Shown here: positions 5,885-11,396 of the stretch, piece after piece
Position numbering within the stretch: position 1 is the stretch's first letter
Layout: each line of letters opens with the position of its first letter
Assembly: GCA_017412445.1 (NCBI GenBank)
Contig: JAFPYA010000193.1
Coordinates: 1-11,396, forward strand
Reading direction: 5' to 3'
Source of the DNA: Clostridia bacterium
Lineage (GTDB): Bacteria; Bacillota; Clostridia; Christensenellales; Aristaeellaceae
Length of the DNA: 11,396 bases
The notes under the pieces: model-generated
Told to the model about the DNA's origin: nothing
The model's database searches: none
Seen by the model: only the letters and a program-made list of their open reading frames with translations
Made by a program: the position numbers and the translations under genes

Positions 5885-6768
5885 AGAGAAAAAAGATAAA
5901 AAGGTCGTTTGGCGACGTATGCTTCGACACAATAAACACGGTGATACTGCTGTTTGTGGTGATAGTAACCATATACCCGTTTTTGTACGTGCTGTTTGCG
6001 TCCTTCAGCGACCCGTCGAGATTTGCGAGCCATTCGGGGCTGCTTTTAAGGCCGCTGGGCTTTGAGACGCGCGCCTACAAGGCGGTATTTGAAAACCAGA
6101 ACATACTTACGGGCTACAAAAACACGCTGTTCTACGTGGTTGCGGGCACGGCGGTAAGCATGCTGATAACCACGCTGTCGGCCTACGTGCTGTCGAGAAG
6201 GGGCTACAAGCTCAAGGGCTTTTTGAACTTTCTGGCAGTGTTTACTATGTTCTTCAGCGGCGGCCTCATCCCCTTCTACCTGCAGGTGAACAGCCTGGGT
6301 CTCGCCGACACGAGGTGGGCGCTGATACTGCCCTCCGCAATGACCACATACAACATGGTGGTGATGCGAACCGCGTTTTCAAACGTGCCCGTCAGCCTCG
6401 AGGAATCCGCGAGGATAGACGGCGCGCAGGATTTTACGATACTCTTCCGCATAATCATGCCGCTGTCGCTGCCCACCGTGGCCATAATGGTGCTGTTCTA
6501 CGGCGTATCCAAGTGGAACGCGTGGTTCTACGCCATGGTGTTTCTGAGGGACAGGCAGCTGTATCCCCTGCAGCTGATACTAAGGGAAATACTGGTTCTG
6601 TCCTCCACCAGCGACATGGTGACGGACATGTACGCCAACAAGGATCTGCTGAGCGAAACCATAAAGTACGCCACGATAATCGTGGCTACCGTGCCGATAC
6701 TGATGGTGTACCCCTTCATACAGAAATACTTCGTAAAAGGCATAATGATAGGCGCCGTTAAGGGATAG
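5878..6768 (+). CDS. ABC sugar permease, YtcP type
   Basis: A 296-residue partner permease. A basic N-terminus (VKRKKIKR) precedes the first span at about 21-42, then the ASFSDPSRF region (41-49) typical of YtcP-like permeases. The middle contains FSGGLIPFYLQVNSLGL (126-142), a family signature. The EAA loop begins LEESARIDGAQDF (174-186) and ends at MP (194-195). The C-terminus, FIQKYFVKGIMIGAVKG, is the near-invariant end of this family. The ATG sits inside the end of the previous gene (7-nt overlap), so translation is coupled. Together with the LplB-type gene it makes the transmembrane channel of the importer. Substrate unknown. Confidence 0.93.
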   Translation: MVKRKKIKRSFGDVCFDTINTVILLFVVIVTIYPFLYVLFASFSDPSRFASHSGLLLRPLGFETRAYKAVFENQNILTGYKNTLFYVVAGTAVSMLITTLSAYVLSRRGYKLKGFLNFLAVFTMFFSGGLIPFYLQVNSLGLADTRWALILPSAMTTYNMVVMRTAFSNVPVSLEESARIDGAQDFTILFRIIMPLSLPTVAIMVLFYGVSKWNAWFYAMVFLRDRQLYPLQLILREILVLSSTSDMVTDMYANKDLLSETIKYATIIVATVPILMVYPFIQKYFVKGIMIGAVKG

Positions 6769-6801
6769 GCCGGATAACCCCGCTTGAAAGGAGAAATGCA
6801 A

Positions 6802-7326
6802 TTGCGCACCCTGTTTGTAATGGATCTTAAGGACTACGACCCGAACGGAAAGGTGTTGATAAGGCCTTCCGCGCGTGCGCTGATAATAAGGCACGGCAAA
6901 ATCGCCATGATACACAGCCAGAGGTACGGGTATTACAAGTTTCCCGGCGGCGGAATAGAAAAAGGCGAGAGTGCCCCGGACGCGCTTATACGGGAGGTGC
7001 GCGAGGAGGCGGGGCTGAAGGTGATTCCCTCCTCCATAAGGGAATACGGCTGTGTCAAGCGCATACAGAAGATAGACAGTCCCGAATACGAGCACCTGTA
7101 TCAGGAAAACCTGTACTTTCTGTGCGACGCCTGCGACAAAGTCGCCCATCAGGAGCTGGACGCCTACGAGGCGGAAGCCGGCTTTACGCTTGAATGGGTG
7201 GATCCCCATGAGGCGATAGGCGTAAACCGCGACGGCAGCATTCCCGCCTTTGTGAGAAGCATACGCGAGCGCGAGGCGAGGCTGCTCGAGCTTTTGATAA
7301 AAGAGGGATACTTTGAAAGCAGGTAA
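6802..7326 (+). CDS. Nudix hydrolase
   Basis: A 174-residue cytoplasmic protein with a complete Nudix box at residues 50-72: G, x5, E56, x7, RE (64-65), V, x, EE (68-69), x, G71, L72. The segment just before it, KFPGGGIEKGE, is also typical. Family members hydrolyse X-linked nucleoside diphosphates with Mg2+; the substrate is not predictable. Start choice: an AAAGGAG site (6787-6793) lies only 2 nt before the ATG at 6796 but 8 nt before the TTG at 6802, so TTG 6802 is preferred; an in-frame TTG at 6784 has no ribosome site. It lies 33 bp after the second permease gene and probably shares its transcript. A Nudix enzyme is not a standard part of sugar importer operons. It may remove a toxic nucleotide-sugar or simply be a passenger. 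Confidence 0.88.
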   Translation: MRTLFVMDLKDYDPNGKVLIRPSARALIIRHGKIAMIHSQRYGYYKFPGGGIEKGESAPDALIREVREEAGLKVIPSSIREYGCVKRIQKIDSPEYEHLYQENLYFLCDACDKVAHQELDAYEAEAGFTLEWVDPHEAIGVNRDGSIPAFVRSIREREARLLELLIKEGYFESR

Positions 7327-7332
7327 GCGCGC

Positions 7333-7361
7333 TTGCTTTAAAGCCGTCAGATTGCTATAAT
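7333..7361 (+). promoter_or_regulatory. Internal promoter before the isomerase pair
   Basis: TTGCTT (7333-7338), 17-bp spacer, TATAAT (7356-7361, perfect). It lies in the 66-bp gap after the Nudix gene and about 25 nt before the isomerase leader's AAAAGGAG ribosome site. It would let the two enzymes be made independently of the transport genes. Confidence 0.6.
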
Positions 7362-7392
7362 CTGTTCAAAAGATAAAAGGAGCAAAGGGACA

Positions 7393-8289
7393 ATGAAAAT
7401 ATGCACTCAGACCGACGCGCTCGGCCACGTATTCACCCCTGAGGAGTGCGTCTCCATACTCGCCGACGCGGGCTGGGACGCGATAGACTGGTCGTTCTTT
7501 CAAATGATAGAGCCAAAGAGCGTATGGCTTGAGCCGGATTGGAGAAGCCGCGCCGAAAAGGTAAGAGCGCTTGCGGACGAGCGGGGCCTCAAGATAGCGC
7601 AGGCCCACGCGCCCTTCCCCTCCGGCACAGGCAAGAGCGAACGGGACAGGGAGATATTCGACCTGCTGATAAGGTCGATGGAGGTCGCCTCGATTTTAGG
7701 GGTCGAAAACATAGTGGTTCATCCGCTTAAATGGATAGACGTGCTCACCCACAGCGAGGAGGCGTGGCGCATAAACCTCGAGCTTTACAGAAGGCTCATC
7801 CCCCATTGCGAAAGGCTGAACATCACCGTGTGCGCCGAAAACATGAAGACCTACAACAAAGAGACGCAAAGGTTCGATGTGTCCTTCTGCGGCAATCCCG
7901 AATTGTTCTGCGGCCTTATCGACCGCCTCGGCAGCCCGTACATAAGGGCATGCCTTGACGTGGGTCACTCCGCCCTGGCGGGCATAGCGCCCGACGAATT
8001 CATACGGGCGCTGGGCGCCGAACGCCTGAACGCCGTGCACATTCACGACGTGGACTACATCGACGACAGGCACAACCTGCCCTATCAGGAGAACCTCGAG
8101 TGGGAGCCCATATGCCGGGCGCTGGGCGAAATCGGCTACAGGGGCTGGTTTACGCTCGAAAGCGACAACTTCATGAAGCGCATGCCCCCCGCGCTCTGGC
8201 CAGACGCCGAGGTCTTCATGGTAAAGACGGCGCGGTATCTCGCGGGCAGGGTGGAGTATTACGCTTCACACAAGGGCGAAGAAAACTGA
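7393..8289 (+). CDS. Sugar phosphate isomerase/epimerase-like TIM barrel (first)
   Basis: A 298-residue protein of the xylose isomerase-like TIM-barrel superfamily (AP endonuclease 2 fold). Candidate metal and substrate residues appear in the family's usual order: His72 (QAHAPF), His110 (VVHPL), Glu149 (CAENM), Asp189-His192 (LDVGH), His216/His218-Asp219 (VHIHD) and Glu256 (TLES). These fit a divalent-metal site that catalyses ketose epimerisation or aldose-ketose isomerisation; members also include inosose dehydratases and hydroxypyruvate isomerases. There is no signal peptide. AAAAGGAG lies upstream of the ATG. It follows an internal promoter and is 17 bp before a second, diverged TIM barrel. 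It presumably acts on the imported sugar or a derivative; the exact reaction is unknown. Confidence 0.88.
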   Translation: MKICTQTDALGHVFTPEECVSILADAGWDAIDWSFFQMIEPKSVWLEPDWRSRAEKVRALADERGLKIAQAHAPFPSGTGKSERDREIFDLLIRSMEVASILGVENIVVHPLKWIDVLTHSEEAWRINLELYRRLIPHCERLNITVCAENMKTYNKETQRFDVSFCGNPELFCGLIDRLGSPYIRACLDVGHSALAGIAPDEFIRALGAERLNAVHIHDVDYIDDRHNLPYQENLEWEPICRALGEIGYRGWFTLESDNFMKRMPPALWPDAEVFMVKTARYLAGRVEYYASHKGEEN

Positions 8290-8306
8290 CTGCAGGGAGG
8301 CAACAT

Positions 8307-9197
8307 ATGAAATTCAGCTTCAGCACACTGGGCTGCCCCAATTATTCCTTCGATGAGATAATAGAGCTTTTGAAGCGCGTGGGCTACACGGGCGTCGAAA
8401 TGCGCATATACAAAAACACCGGCGATTTGAGGACGCTTGACGAGTTCAGGCCTCAGAATCTGGGCGCGGTGAGGAGGAAATTTCACGCCGCGGGGCTTGA
8501 AATAACCTGCGTCTCCAGCGACGCGCGCTTCGCCTTCCCCGACCCCGAGAACCTCAAAAAGCAGCTTGCGCTGGCCGAGGACTATATGAAGATTGCCTCG
8601 GAGCTCGAATGTCCCTACATACGCGTGTTCGGCGGCCCCTATCCCTTGAATTTTACCGGCAGACCCCACAGCGAGCCCTTCATAGAGGCATACCGCGCCG
8701 AAATCCCGCCCGAGAAGACGCGCGGCCTCACCCGCGAAAGCTGCGACAGGGCGCTTATGGAGTGCCTGGGCAAGACCGGCGAAACCGGCCTGAAATACGG
8801 GGTCATGCCCCTTATGGAGACGCACGACGACTTTTGCAGCGGCAAGGTGGTGCGCCGCCTGATTGACGGCTGCGGCAGTGAAAATGTGGGCATACTGTGG
8901 GATTGCCTGCATCCCTTCCGCTACGGGCTCGACCTCAAGGAGACCTACGAGGCCGTGCGCGACAGGATTCACCACGTGCACATGAAGGACGCGAAGGATT
9001 TAAGCCCCTGGGGCTTCACGCCCTGCCTCGTGGGCGAGGGGCAGATGGATCTCAAGACCGCCGTGGACATACTCCGGGAGAACGCCTACAGCGAATACGT
9101 GTGCTTCGAGTGGGAAAAGCTGTGGCACCCGCAGATAGCCGAGCCCCAGGTCGCCTGCCCCCAGTTTATGGAGAGCGTAATGAAGCTTTTAGGGTAA
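8307..9197 (+). CDS. Sugar phosphate isomerase/epimerase-like TIM barrel (second)
   Basis: A 296-residue TIM barrel of the same superfamily as its neighbour but with clearly different motifs. The start at 8307 is set by GGGAGG 6 nt upstream; the frame is open much further back but would overlap the previous gene. Metal-site candidates are Glu171 and His173 (METHDD), Asp199-His202 (LWDCLH), His225 (HVHMKD) and Glu268 in FEWEKLWHP (267-275). The last segment is followed by EPQ.A.PQF, a tail I recall from a subgroup of Clostridial isomerase-like proteins. It is cytoplasmic, the last gene of the rightward unit, with a strong terminator after it. The divergence from the first enzyme suggests sequential steps rather than duplication. 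Reaction not assignable. Confidence 0.88.
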   Translation: MKFSFSTLGCPNYSFDEIIELLKRVGYTGVEMRIYKNTGDLRTLDEFRPQNLGAVRRKFHAAGLEITCVSSDARFAFPDPENLKKQLALAEDYMKIASELECPYIRVFGGPYPLNFTGRPHSEPFIEAYRAEIPPEKTRGLTRESCDRALMECLGKTGETGLKYGVMPLMETHDDFCSGKVVRRLIDGCGSENVGILWDCLHPFRYGLDLKETYEAVRDRIHHVHMKDAKDLSPWGFTPCLVGEGQMDLKTAVDILRENAYSEYVCFEWEKLWHPQIAEPQVACPQFMESVMKLLG

Positions 9198-9223
9198 AGA
9201 CAAATCTGCCGCGCATACACAAG

Positions 9224-9261
9224 CGCCGCCCTGCAGGAAATCTGCCTGCGGGCGGCGTTTT
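9224..9261 (+). terminator. Strong intrinsic terminator of the transport/isomerase unit
   Basis: Arms CGCCGCCCTGCAGG (9224-9237) and CCTGCGGGCGGCG (9245-9257) pair fully except for one bulged base, with a 7-nt loop, followed by TTTT (9258-9261). It lies between convergent genes. On the minus strand there is no T tract, so it mainly stops rightward transcription. Confidence 0.88.
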
Positions 9262-9282
9262 AATTGCGGTTATGCGCGCCGG

Positions 9283-9903
9283 TCAATCGCGCTTGGCTGT
9301 CTCTTCCTCCGGCGAAAATTTAAGGTCAATGAACCTTACGTGCAGCACGCGGTAAGCCGGGCGGTAGGCCTCCCTGTACGCTTCCGAATGGGACGGAAGG
9401 AAGCTTTCGTCAAGGATTTTCCCGGCCGCATCTCGCATTTCATCTGAAGCGTCAAGCCTTACGCACAGGTCATACACGTCCCGCCGCGTGAAACCGCAGG
9501 GCTTTTGGGCGGCGGACAAAAACAGCATGCGCGCGATTGTCTCCTCAGAAATGCCCCGCGCCTTCGCCGCGCGGAGGTTCAGCCTGAACCATTCGGAGCT
9601 TATTGGCTCTATAAGCGGCTCGCCCGAAGAGGGCTCGAGGCCTTCCATTTCTGTGCGCAGCCGCGCCTCGGCGGCCTCAAAAGAGGCCACCAGATGCCCC
9701 ACGCCCAGCATGCCCTGAAACGCAAGCTTGACCGCGTCCTCGTGGTTCATAAGGGGATAGCGGCGCTTAAAGGCGGGCAAAAGGCGCTCTGTCTCGCTTA
9801 CGCACCTGAGCCTCTCGCGCGCCTGCTCAGAGCCGCCCGCAAGGGCGCGGCCTTTATCGCATTCTACGATTTTGTCCGTTTGGATTTTGTCTGTGTTTTG
9901 CAT
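9283..9903 (-). CDS. Conserved protein of unknown function
   Basis: About 206 residues if read from the ATG at 9903; the frame stays open to 10014, but that would overlap the upstream gene by 88 bp. No good ribosome site is visible and the gap to the upstream stop is 23 bp, so the start is uncertain and coupling to the upstream gene is possible. It has no signal peptide or membrane span. Recognisable blocks are YPLMNHEDAVKLAFQGMLG followed by VGHLV (49-72), and SHSEAYREAYRPAYRV (171-186). I associate these with an unnamed family in Clostridia, from memory and not checked. The two His-containing blocks (His70, His172) could be functional. Middle residues 101-160 are mostly helical. It probably shares the promoter of the B12-related gene upstream; function unknown. 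Confidence 0.75.
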   Translation of the reverse strand: MQNTDKIQTDKIVECDKGRALAGGSEQARERLRCVSETERLLPAFKRRYPLMNHEDAVKLAFQGMLGVGHLVASFEAAEARLRTEMEGLEPSSGEPLIEPISSEWFRLNLRAAKARGISEETIARMLFLSAAQKPCGFTRRDVYDLCVRLDASDEMRDAAGKILDESFLPSHSEAYREAYRPAYRVLHVRFIDLKFSPEEETAKRD

Positions 9904-9926
9904 ATCAAGCCGTAAAGCGCGCGGCC

Positions 9927-10619
9927 TCAGCCTGCGCTGCCGGGAAAATATTCCTTCTCGAATTTCTCCCTGTCGAAGGGCGCGCGGCGGTTGGGGCAGT
10001 TCTGCTTTGTGCAAAGCGAGCAGCTCACAAACTCCCTGTCCGTGGGGTAAAGTATGCCCGAGGAGGACTTTACGGGGCGCATAAGAAAGCTTTCCTCAAG
10101 AAAGATGCCCGTCTTTTCAAACACGCTGCCTATCAGGTCAAACAGCGGTCTTTGTTGGCTGATGTGCCAGTCCACCACCGACCCGGGGTTGAGCGAGGCC
10201 AGCTTTTCGGTGCCGCTTATCTGCTTTGCGGTCTGAATGAAGCCCACCGCGGCGCTCCTGAGCGCAAGCTCGCAGATCTGATCCGCCCAGAATTTGTACA
10301 AATCGTCGTCAAGCGAAATGGCGTACTCGTAGGCTGCGCGGCCGCTGGTGCCGACGTAAGGGTACACCGCGTCCGCGTCTTTGAGATTCACGCTTATCAC
10401 ATGGCTGTGAAAGCACGTGCCGCCTATCACCACGTCGTCGCCGTCTATCCGCTCCACGTGCTCGCGCCCCATGTAGTACACGGGCTTTATAAGCTCGATT
10501 GTGCGCGCGTAGATTTCGTCAAAGTCCTCAAGGTCGTCCTCCATCACGCGCAGCTTCTTTATCGCCGTATCTTTGTCGACCTGCCATTTGAGCTCGTCCA
10601 ATAGATATCTGGGTCCCAT
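9927..10619 (-). CDS. Methionine synthase activation-domain-like protein with Cys cluster
   Basis: About 230 residues. The block NPGSVVDWHISQQRPLF (144-160), then FLMRPVKSSSGI (178-189), corresponds to the corrinoid-facing part of the vitamin B12-dependent methionine synthase activation domain (usual forms: PGYG.WP..Q..LF and P.KS.SGI). The C-terminus has CSLCTKQNCPNRRAPFD, with Cys200, Cys203 and Cys208 (C-x2-C-x4-C), suggesting metal or Fe-S binding. In aerobes this domain is fused to MetH and binds SAM for reductive reactivation of oxidised cobalamin. Anaerobes often have it separately. A role in reactivating a corrinoid enzyme fits, but no partner is nearby. Start: ATG 10619 is chosen because GGGGGA lies upstream of it and a promoter predicts a very short leader; ATG 10634 has no ribosome site. 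Confidence 0.82.
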   Translation of the reverse strand: MGPRYLLDELKWQVDKDTAIKKLRVMEDDLEDFDEIYARTIELIKPVYYMGREHVERIDGDDVVIGGTCFHSHVISVNLKDADAVYPYVGTSGRAAYEYAISLDDDLYKFWADQICELALRSAAVGFIQTAKQISGTEKLASLNPGSVVDWHISQQRPLFDLIGSVFEKTGIFLEESFLMRPVKSSSGILYPTDREFVSCSLCTKQNCPNRRAPFDREKFEKEYFPGSAG

Positions 10620-10648
10620 GATCCCGTCCCCCATCCGTTTATAGCGGA

Positions 10649-10677
10649 ACTATACCACGTTTCAGGTAAAAAAACAA
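10649..10677 (-). promoter_or_regulatory. Promoter of the activation-domain gene
   Basis: Read on the minus strand: TTGTTT (10672-10677), 17-bp spacer, TATAGT (10649-10654). The predicted start near 10642 leaves about 20 nt before the ATG at 10619. Confidence 0.55.
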
Positions 10678-10716
10678 TACGCCGCCTCGATTTATATAAA
10701 TTAACAAAAACATATG

Positions 10717-10745
10717 TTGACATTCCGGCGCCCATGCTGTATAAT
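10717..10745 (+). promoter_or_regulatory. Perfect-consensus promoter of tRNA-Lys
   Basis: TTGACA (10717-10722), 17-bp spacer, TATAAT (10740-10745). Both boxes and the spacing are ideal, as expected for a stable-RNA gene starting at 10768. It is divergent from the promoter of the activation-domain gene. Confidence 0.9.
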
Positions 10746-10767
10746 ATTTTCTGTTCCTGAGGAACGA

Positions 10768-10840
10768 GCACCTTTAGCTCAGTTGGTAGAGCACCTGACT
10801 CTTAATCAGGGTGTCTAGGGTTCGAGCCCCTAAAGGTGTA
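10768..10840 (+). tRNA. tRNA-Lys (anticodon CTT)
   Basis: A 73-base cloverleaf. The acceptor stem is GCACCTT with AAGGTGT (one G-U pair at the end). The D arm is GCTC/GAGC with loop AGTTGGTA. The anticodon arm is CCTGA-CTCTTAA-TCAGG, with CTT at 34-36, reading AAG codons. The variable loop has 5 bases and the T arm is TAGGG-TTCGAGC-CCCTA. The discriminator is A and the 3' CCA is not encoded. A consensus promoter lies upstream and a terminator directly downstream. Confidence 0.97.
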
Positions 10841-10843
10841 TGA

Positions 10844-10881
10844 ACAGCCCGAAACCGCAAAGGTTTCGGGCTGTTGTTTTT
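10844..10881 (+). terminator. Intrinsic terminator of tRNA-Lys
   Basis: A perfect 13-bp stem, ACAGCCCGAAACC (10844-10856) with GGTTTCGGGCTGT (10862-10874), 5-nt loop, followed by TGTTTTT. It begins 4 bases after the mature tRNA end. Confidence 0.93.
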
Positions 10882-10917
10882 ATACTTTCTGCTCTCTCTT
10901 TGATTGGACGTTTGCGA

Positions 10918-10941
10918 GGGGCTCGAACCCCTTAATGTGTA
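10918..10941 (+). repeat. Degenerate copy of the tRNA-Lys 3' end (candidate att remnant)
   Basis: This aligns without gaps to 10817-10840 at 19 of 24 positions, exactly 101 bp downstream. It spans the T arm and the acceptor 3' strand and ends in the same GTGTA. The changed bases keep a 5-bp stem around CTCGAA. 3' tRNA ends are the usual crossover sites of tyrosine integrases, so this fits an attachment-site remnant. Sequence from here to the right edge is AT-rich. Confidence 0.6.
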
Positions 10942-11046
10942 ATGCAAGTTTGAAACTTTGACGCAGTTTCGGTCTTATTCTTACCTAATGTGTTCTAAAA
11001 GCTTCTACCTTCTGTCCGATAAAGTTTAAGCTGTAGCGTTATGCTA
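10942..11046. other. AT-rich non-coding stretch at element edge
   Basis: No gene or RNA is seen. It contains the perfect odd palindrome AAGTTT-G-AAACTT (about 10946-10958). Composition differs from the GC-rich DNA left of the tRNA. Confidence 0.4.
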
Positions 11047-11396
11047 TTACTCTATTTCTTCTATACCATATTTACTTTTTGCTTGTGTATACTGTTTCTT
11101 TATTCGTTTTAGATTCTCCTGATAGTATAAATCATCATACAAATGGACAATATCAAAATATGTTTGTATGTGTTTAGCTTTTCCTTTTCTTGTTTTTAAA
11201 GCAACCGTTTCTTCTTGATAGGTTTTCCACATACGTGCAAGCATTTCATTAATAATCTGTGGCTCATTTTGTGCAAAATCCATTTCGATTTCCGAGGCAG
11301 TTGGACTGATTGGAAAAACATCTTGACTCTCCACTTTTCTAAGTGCTTTTATTTCTTTTTCAAATGCCTGTTTTGCATGTACATAGGATTTTGGAG
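11047..11396 (-). CDS. AT-rich unknown protein, C-terminal part (cut by right edge)
   Basis: The minus-strand frame is open from the right edge to the stop TAA at 11047-11049, giving at least 116 residues of the C-terminal part. An internal GTG at 11334 has no supporting ribosome site, and the reading continues upstream through SYVHAKQAFEKEIKALRK, so the true start is off the window. The visible part is charged and helical (KALRK, then IINEMLARMWKTYQEE, then a Lys-rich tail with KRIKKQYTQAKSKYG). There is no membrane span or signal. Base composition and codon use (AAA, GAA, TTT, ATA) are far more AT-rich than every other gene here, a sign of transfer. Its position beyond the tRNA-Lys 3'-end copy suggests a gene at the edge of an integrated element. 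No family recognised. Confidence 0.6.
   Translation of the reverse strand, partial: PKSYVHAKQAFEKEIKALRKVESQDVFPISPTASEIEMDFAQNEPQIINEMLARMWKTYQEETVALKTRKGKAKHIQTYFDIVHLYDDLYYQENLKRIKKQYTQAKSKYGIEEIE

Noticed and set aside
8100..8306. Upstream extension of the second isomerase
   Set aside because: It would overlap the first isomerase gene out of frame with a non-homologous N-terminus. ATG 8307 has a GGGAGG site at the right distance and starts the first barrel strand.
9904..10014. Upstream extension of the uncharacterised protein into the activation-domain gene
   Set aside because: An Arg-rich, non-conserved-looking stretch overlapping 88 bp of the upstream coding sequence, with no ribosome site.
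10815..10945. Second tRNA gene downstream of tRNA-Lys
   Set aside because: Only the T arm and acceptor 3' side are present at 10918-10941; no D arm or anticodon arm can be built from the preceding sequence.
1..11396. CRISPR array, insertion sequence or transposase
   Set aside because: No regularly spaced direct repeats, no DDE or HUH motifs and no terminal inverted repeats with target duplications were seen.

Overview
The window looks like a chromosomal stretch of a moderately GC-rich anaerobic Firmicute of the class Clostridia. The evidence is strong Shine-Dalgarno sites (AGGAGG, AAGGAG), consensus sigma-70 promoters, a binding-protein/LplB/YtcP-type ABC importer without its own ATPase, and a stand-alone methionine-synthase-activation-like protein. 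GC-rich codons dominate, yet Ile is mostly ATA. The last ~450 bases are clearly AT-richer and look foreign. No taxonomic marker fixes the genus.

Layout. (1) Positions 1-2943, minus strand: an operon read from a good promoter at 2915-2943. In order it holds a 44-residue membrane protein, a secreted M1-aminopeptidase-like protein whose zinc site appears destroyed, an esterase-family alpha/beta hydrolase, and an ATP-grasp ligase cut by the left edge. The first two overlap (GTGA) and the last two are 4 bp apart, so translation is probably coupled. (2) 2801-3310: a divergent control region. The rightward promoter has a (TA)9 tract filling most of the -35/-10 spacer and running into the -10 box, with a 7-bp-arm palindrome just downstream. 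(3) 3311-9197, plus strand: a sugar or glycan-derived uptake locus. It has a solute-binding protein, two tandem hairpins, two overlapping permeases, a Nudix hydrolase, an internal promoter, and two different TIM-barrel sugar isomerase/epimerase-like enzymes, closed by a strong terminator. (4) 9283-10677, minus strand: an uncharacterised conserved protein downstream of a cobalamin-dependent methionine synthase activation-domain-like protein with a C-terminal Cys cluster. (5) 10717-11396: tRNA-Lys(CTT) with a perfect-consensus promoter and a strong terminator. It is followed 101 bp on by a degenerate copy of the tRNA 3' end and an AT-rich partial gene, which suggests a mobile-element insertion site.

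How the genes may work together. The plus-strand locus can be read as import of a carbohydrate through the binding protein and permeases, energised by a shared ATPase encoded elsewhere, followed by isomerisation in the cytoplasm by the two metal-dependent TIM barrels; the substrate cannot be read from the sequence. The minus-strand operon pairs an envelope-facing pseudopeptidase and a small membrane protein with a hydrolase and a ligase. That combination is compatible with making or remodelling a peptide-like or amide-linked metabolite, but this is inference. The most interesting items are the dead M1 protein and its operon, the TA-repeat promoter that could be phase variable, the binding protein lacking a lipobox, and the tRNA-Lys attachment-site remnant.
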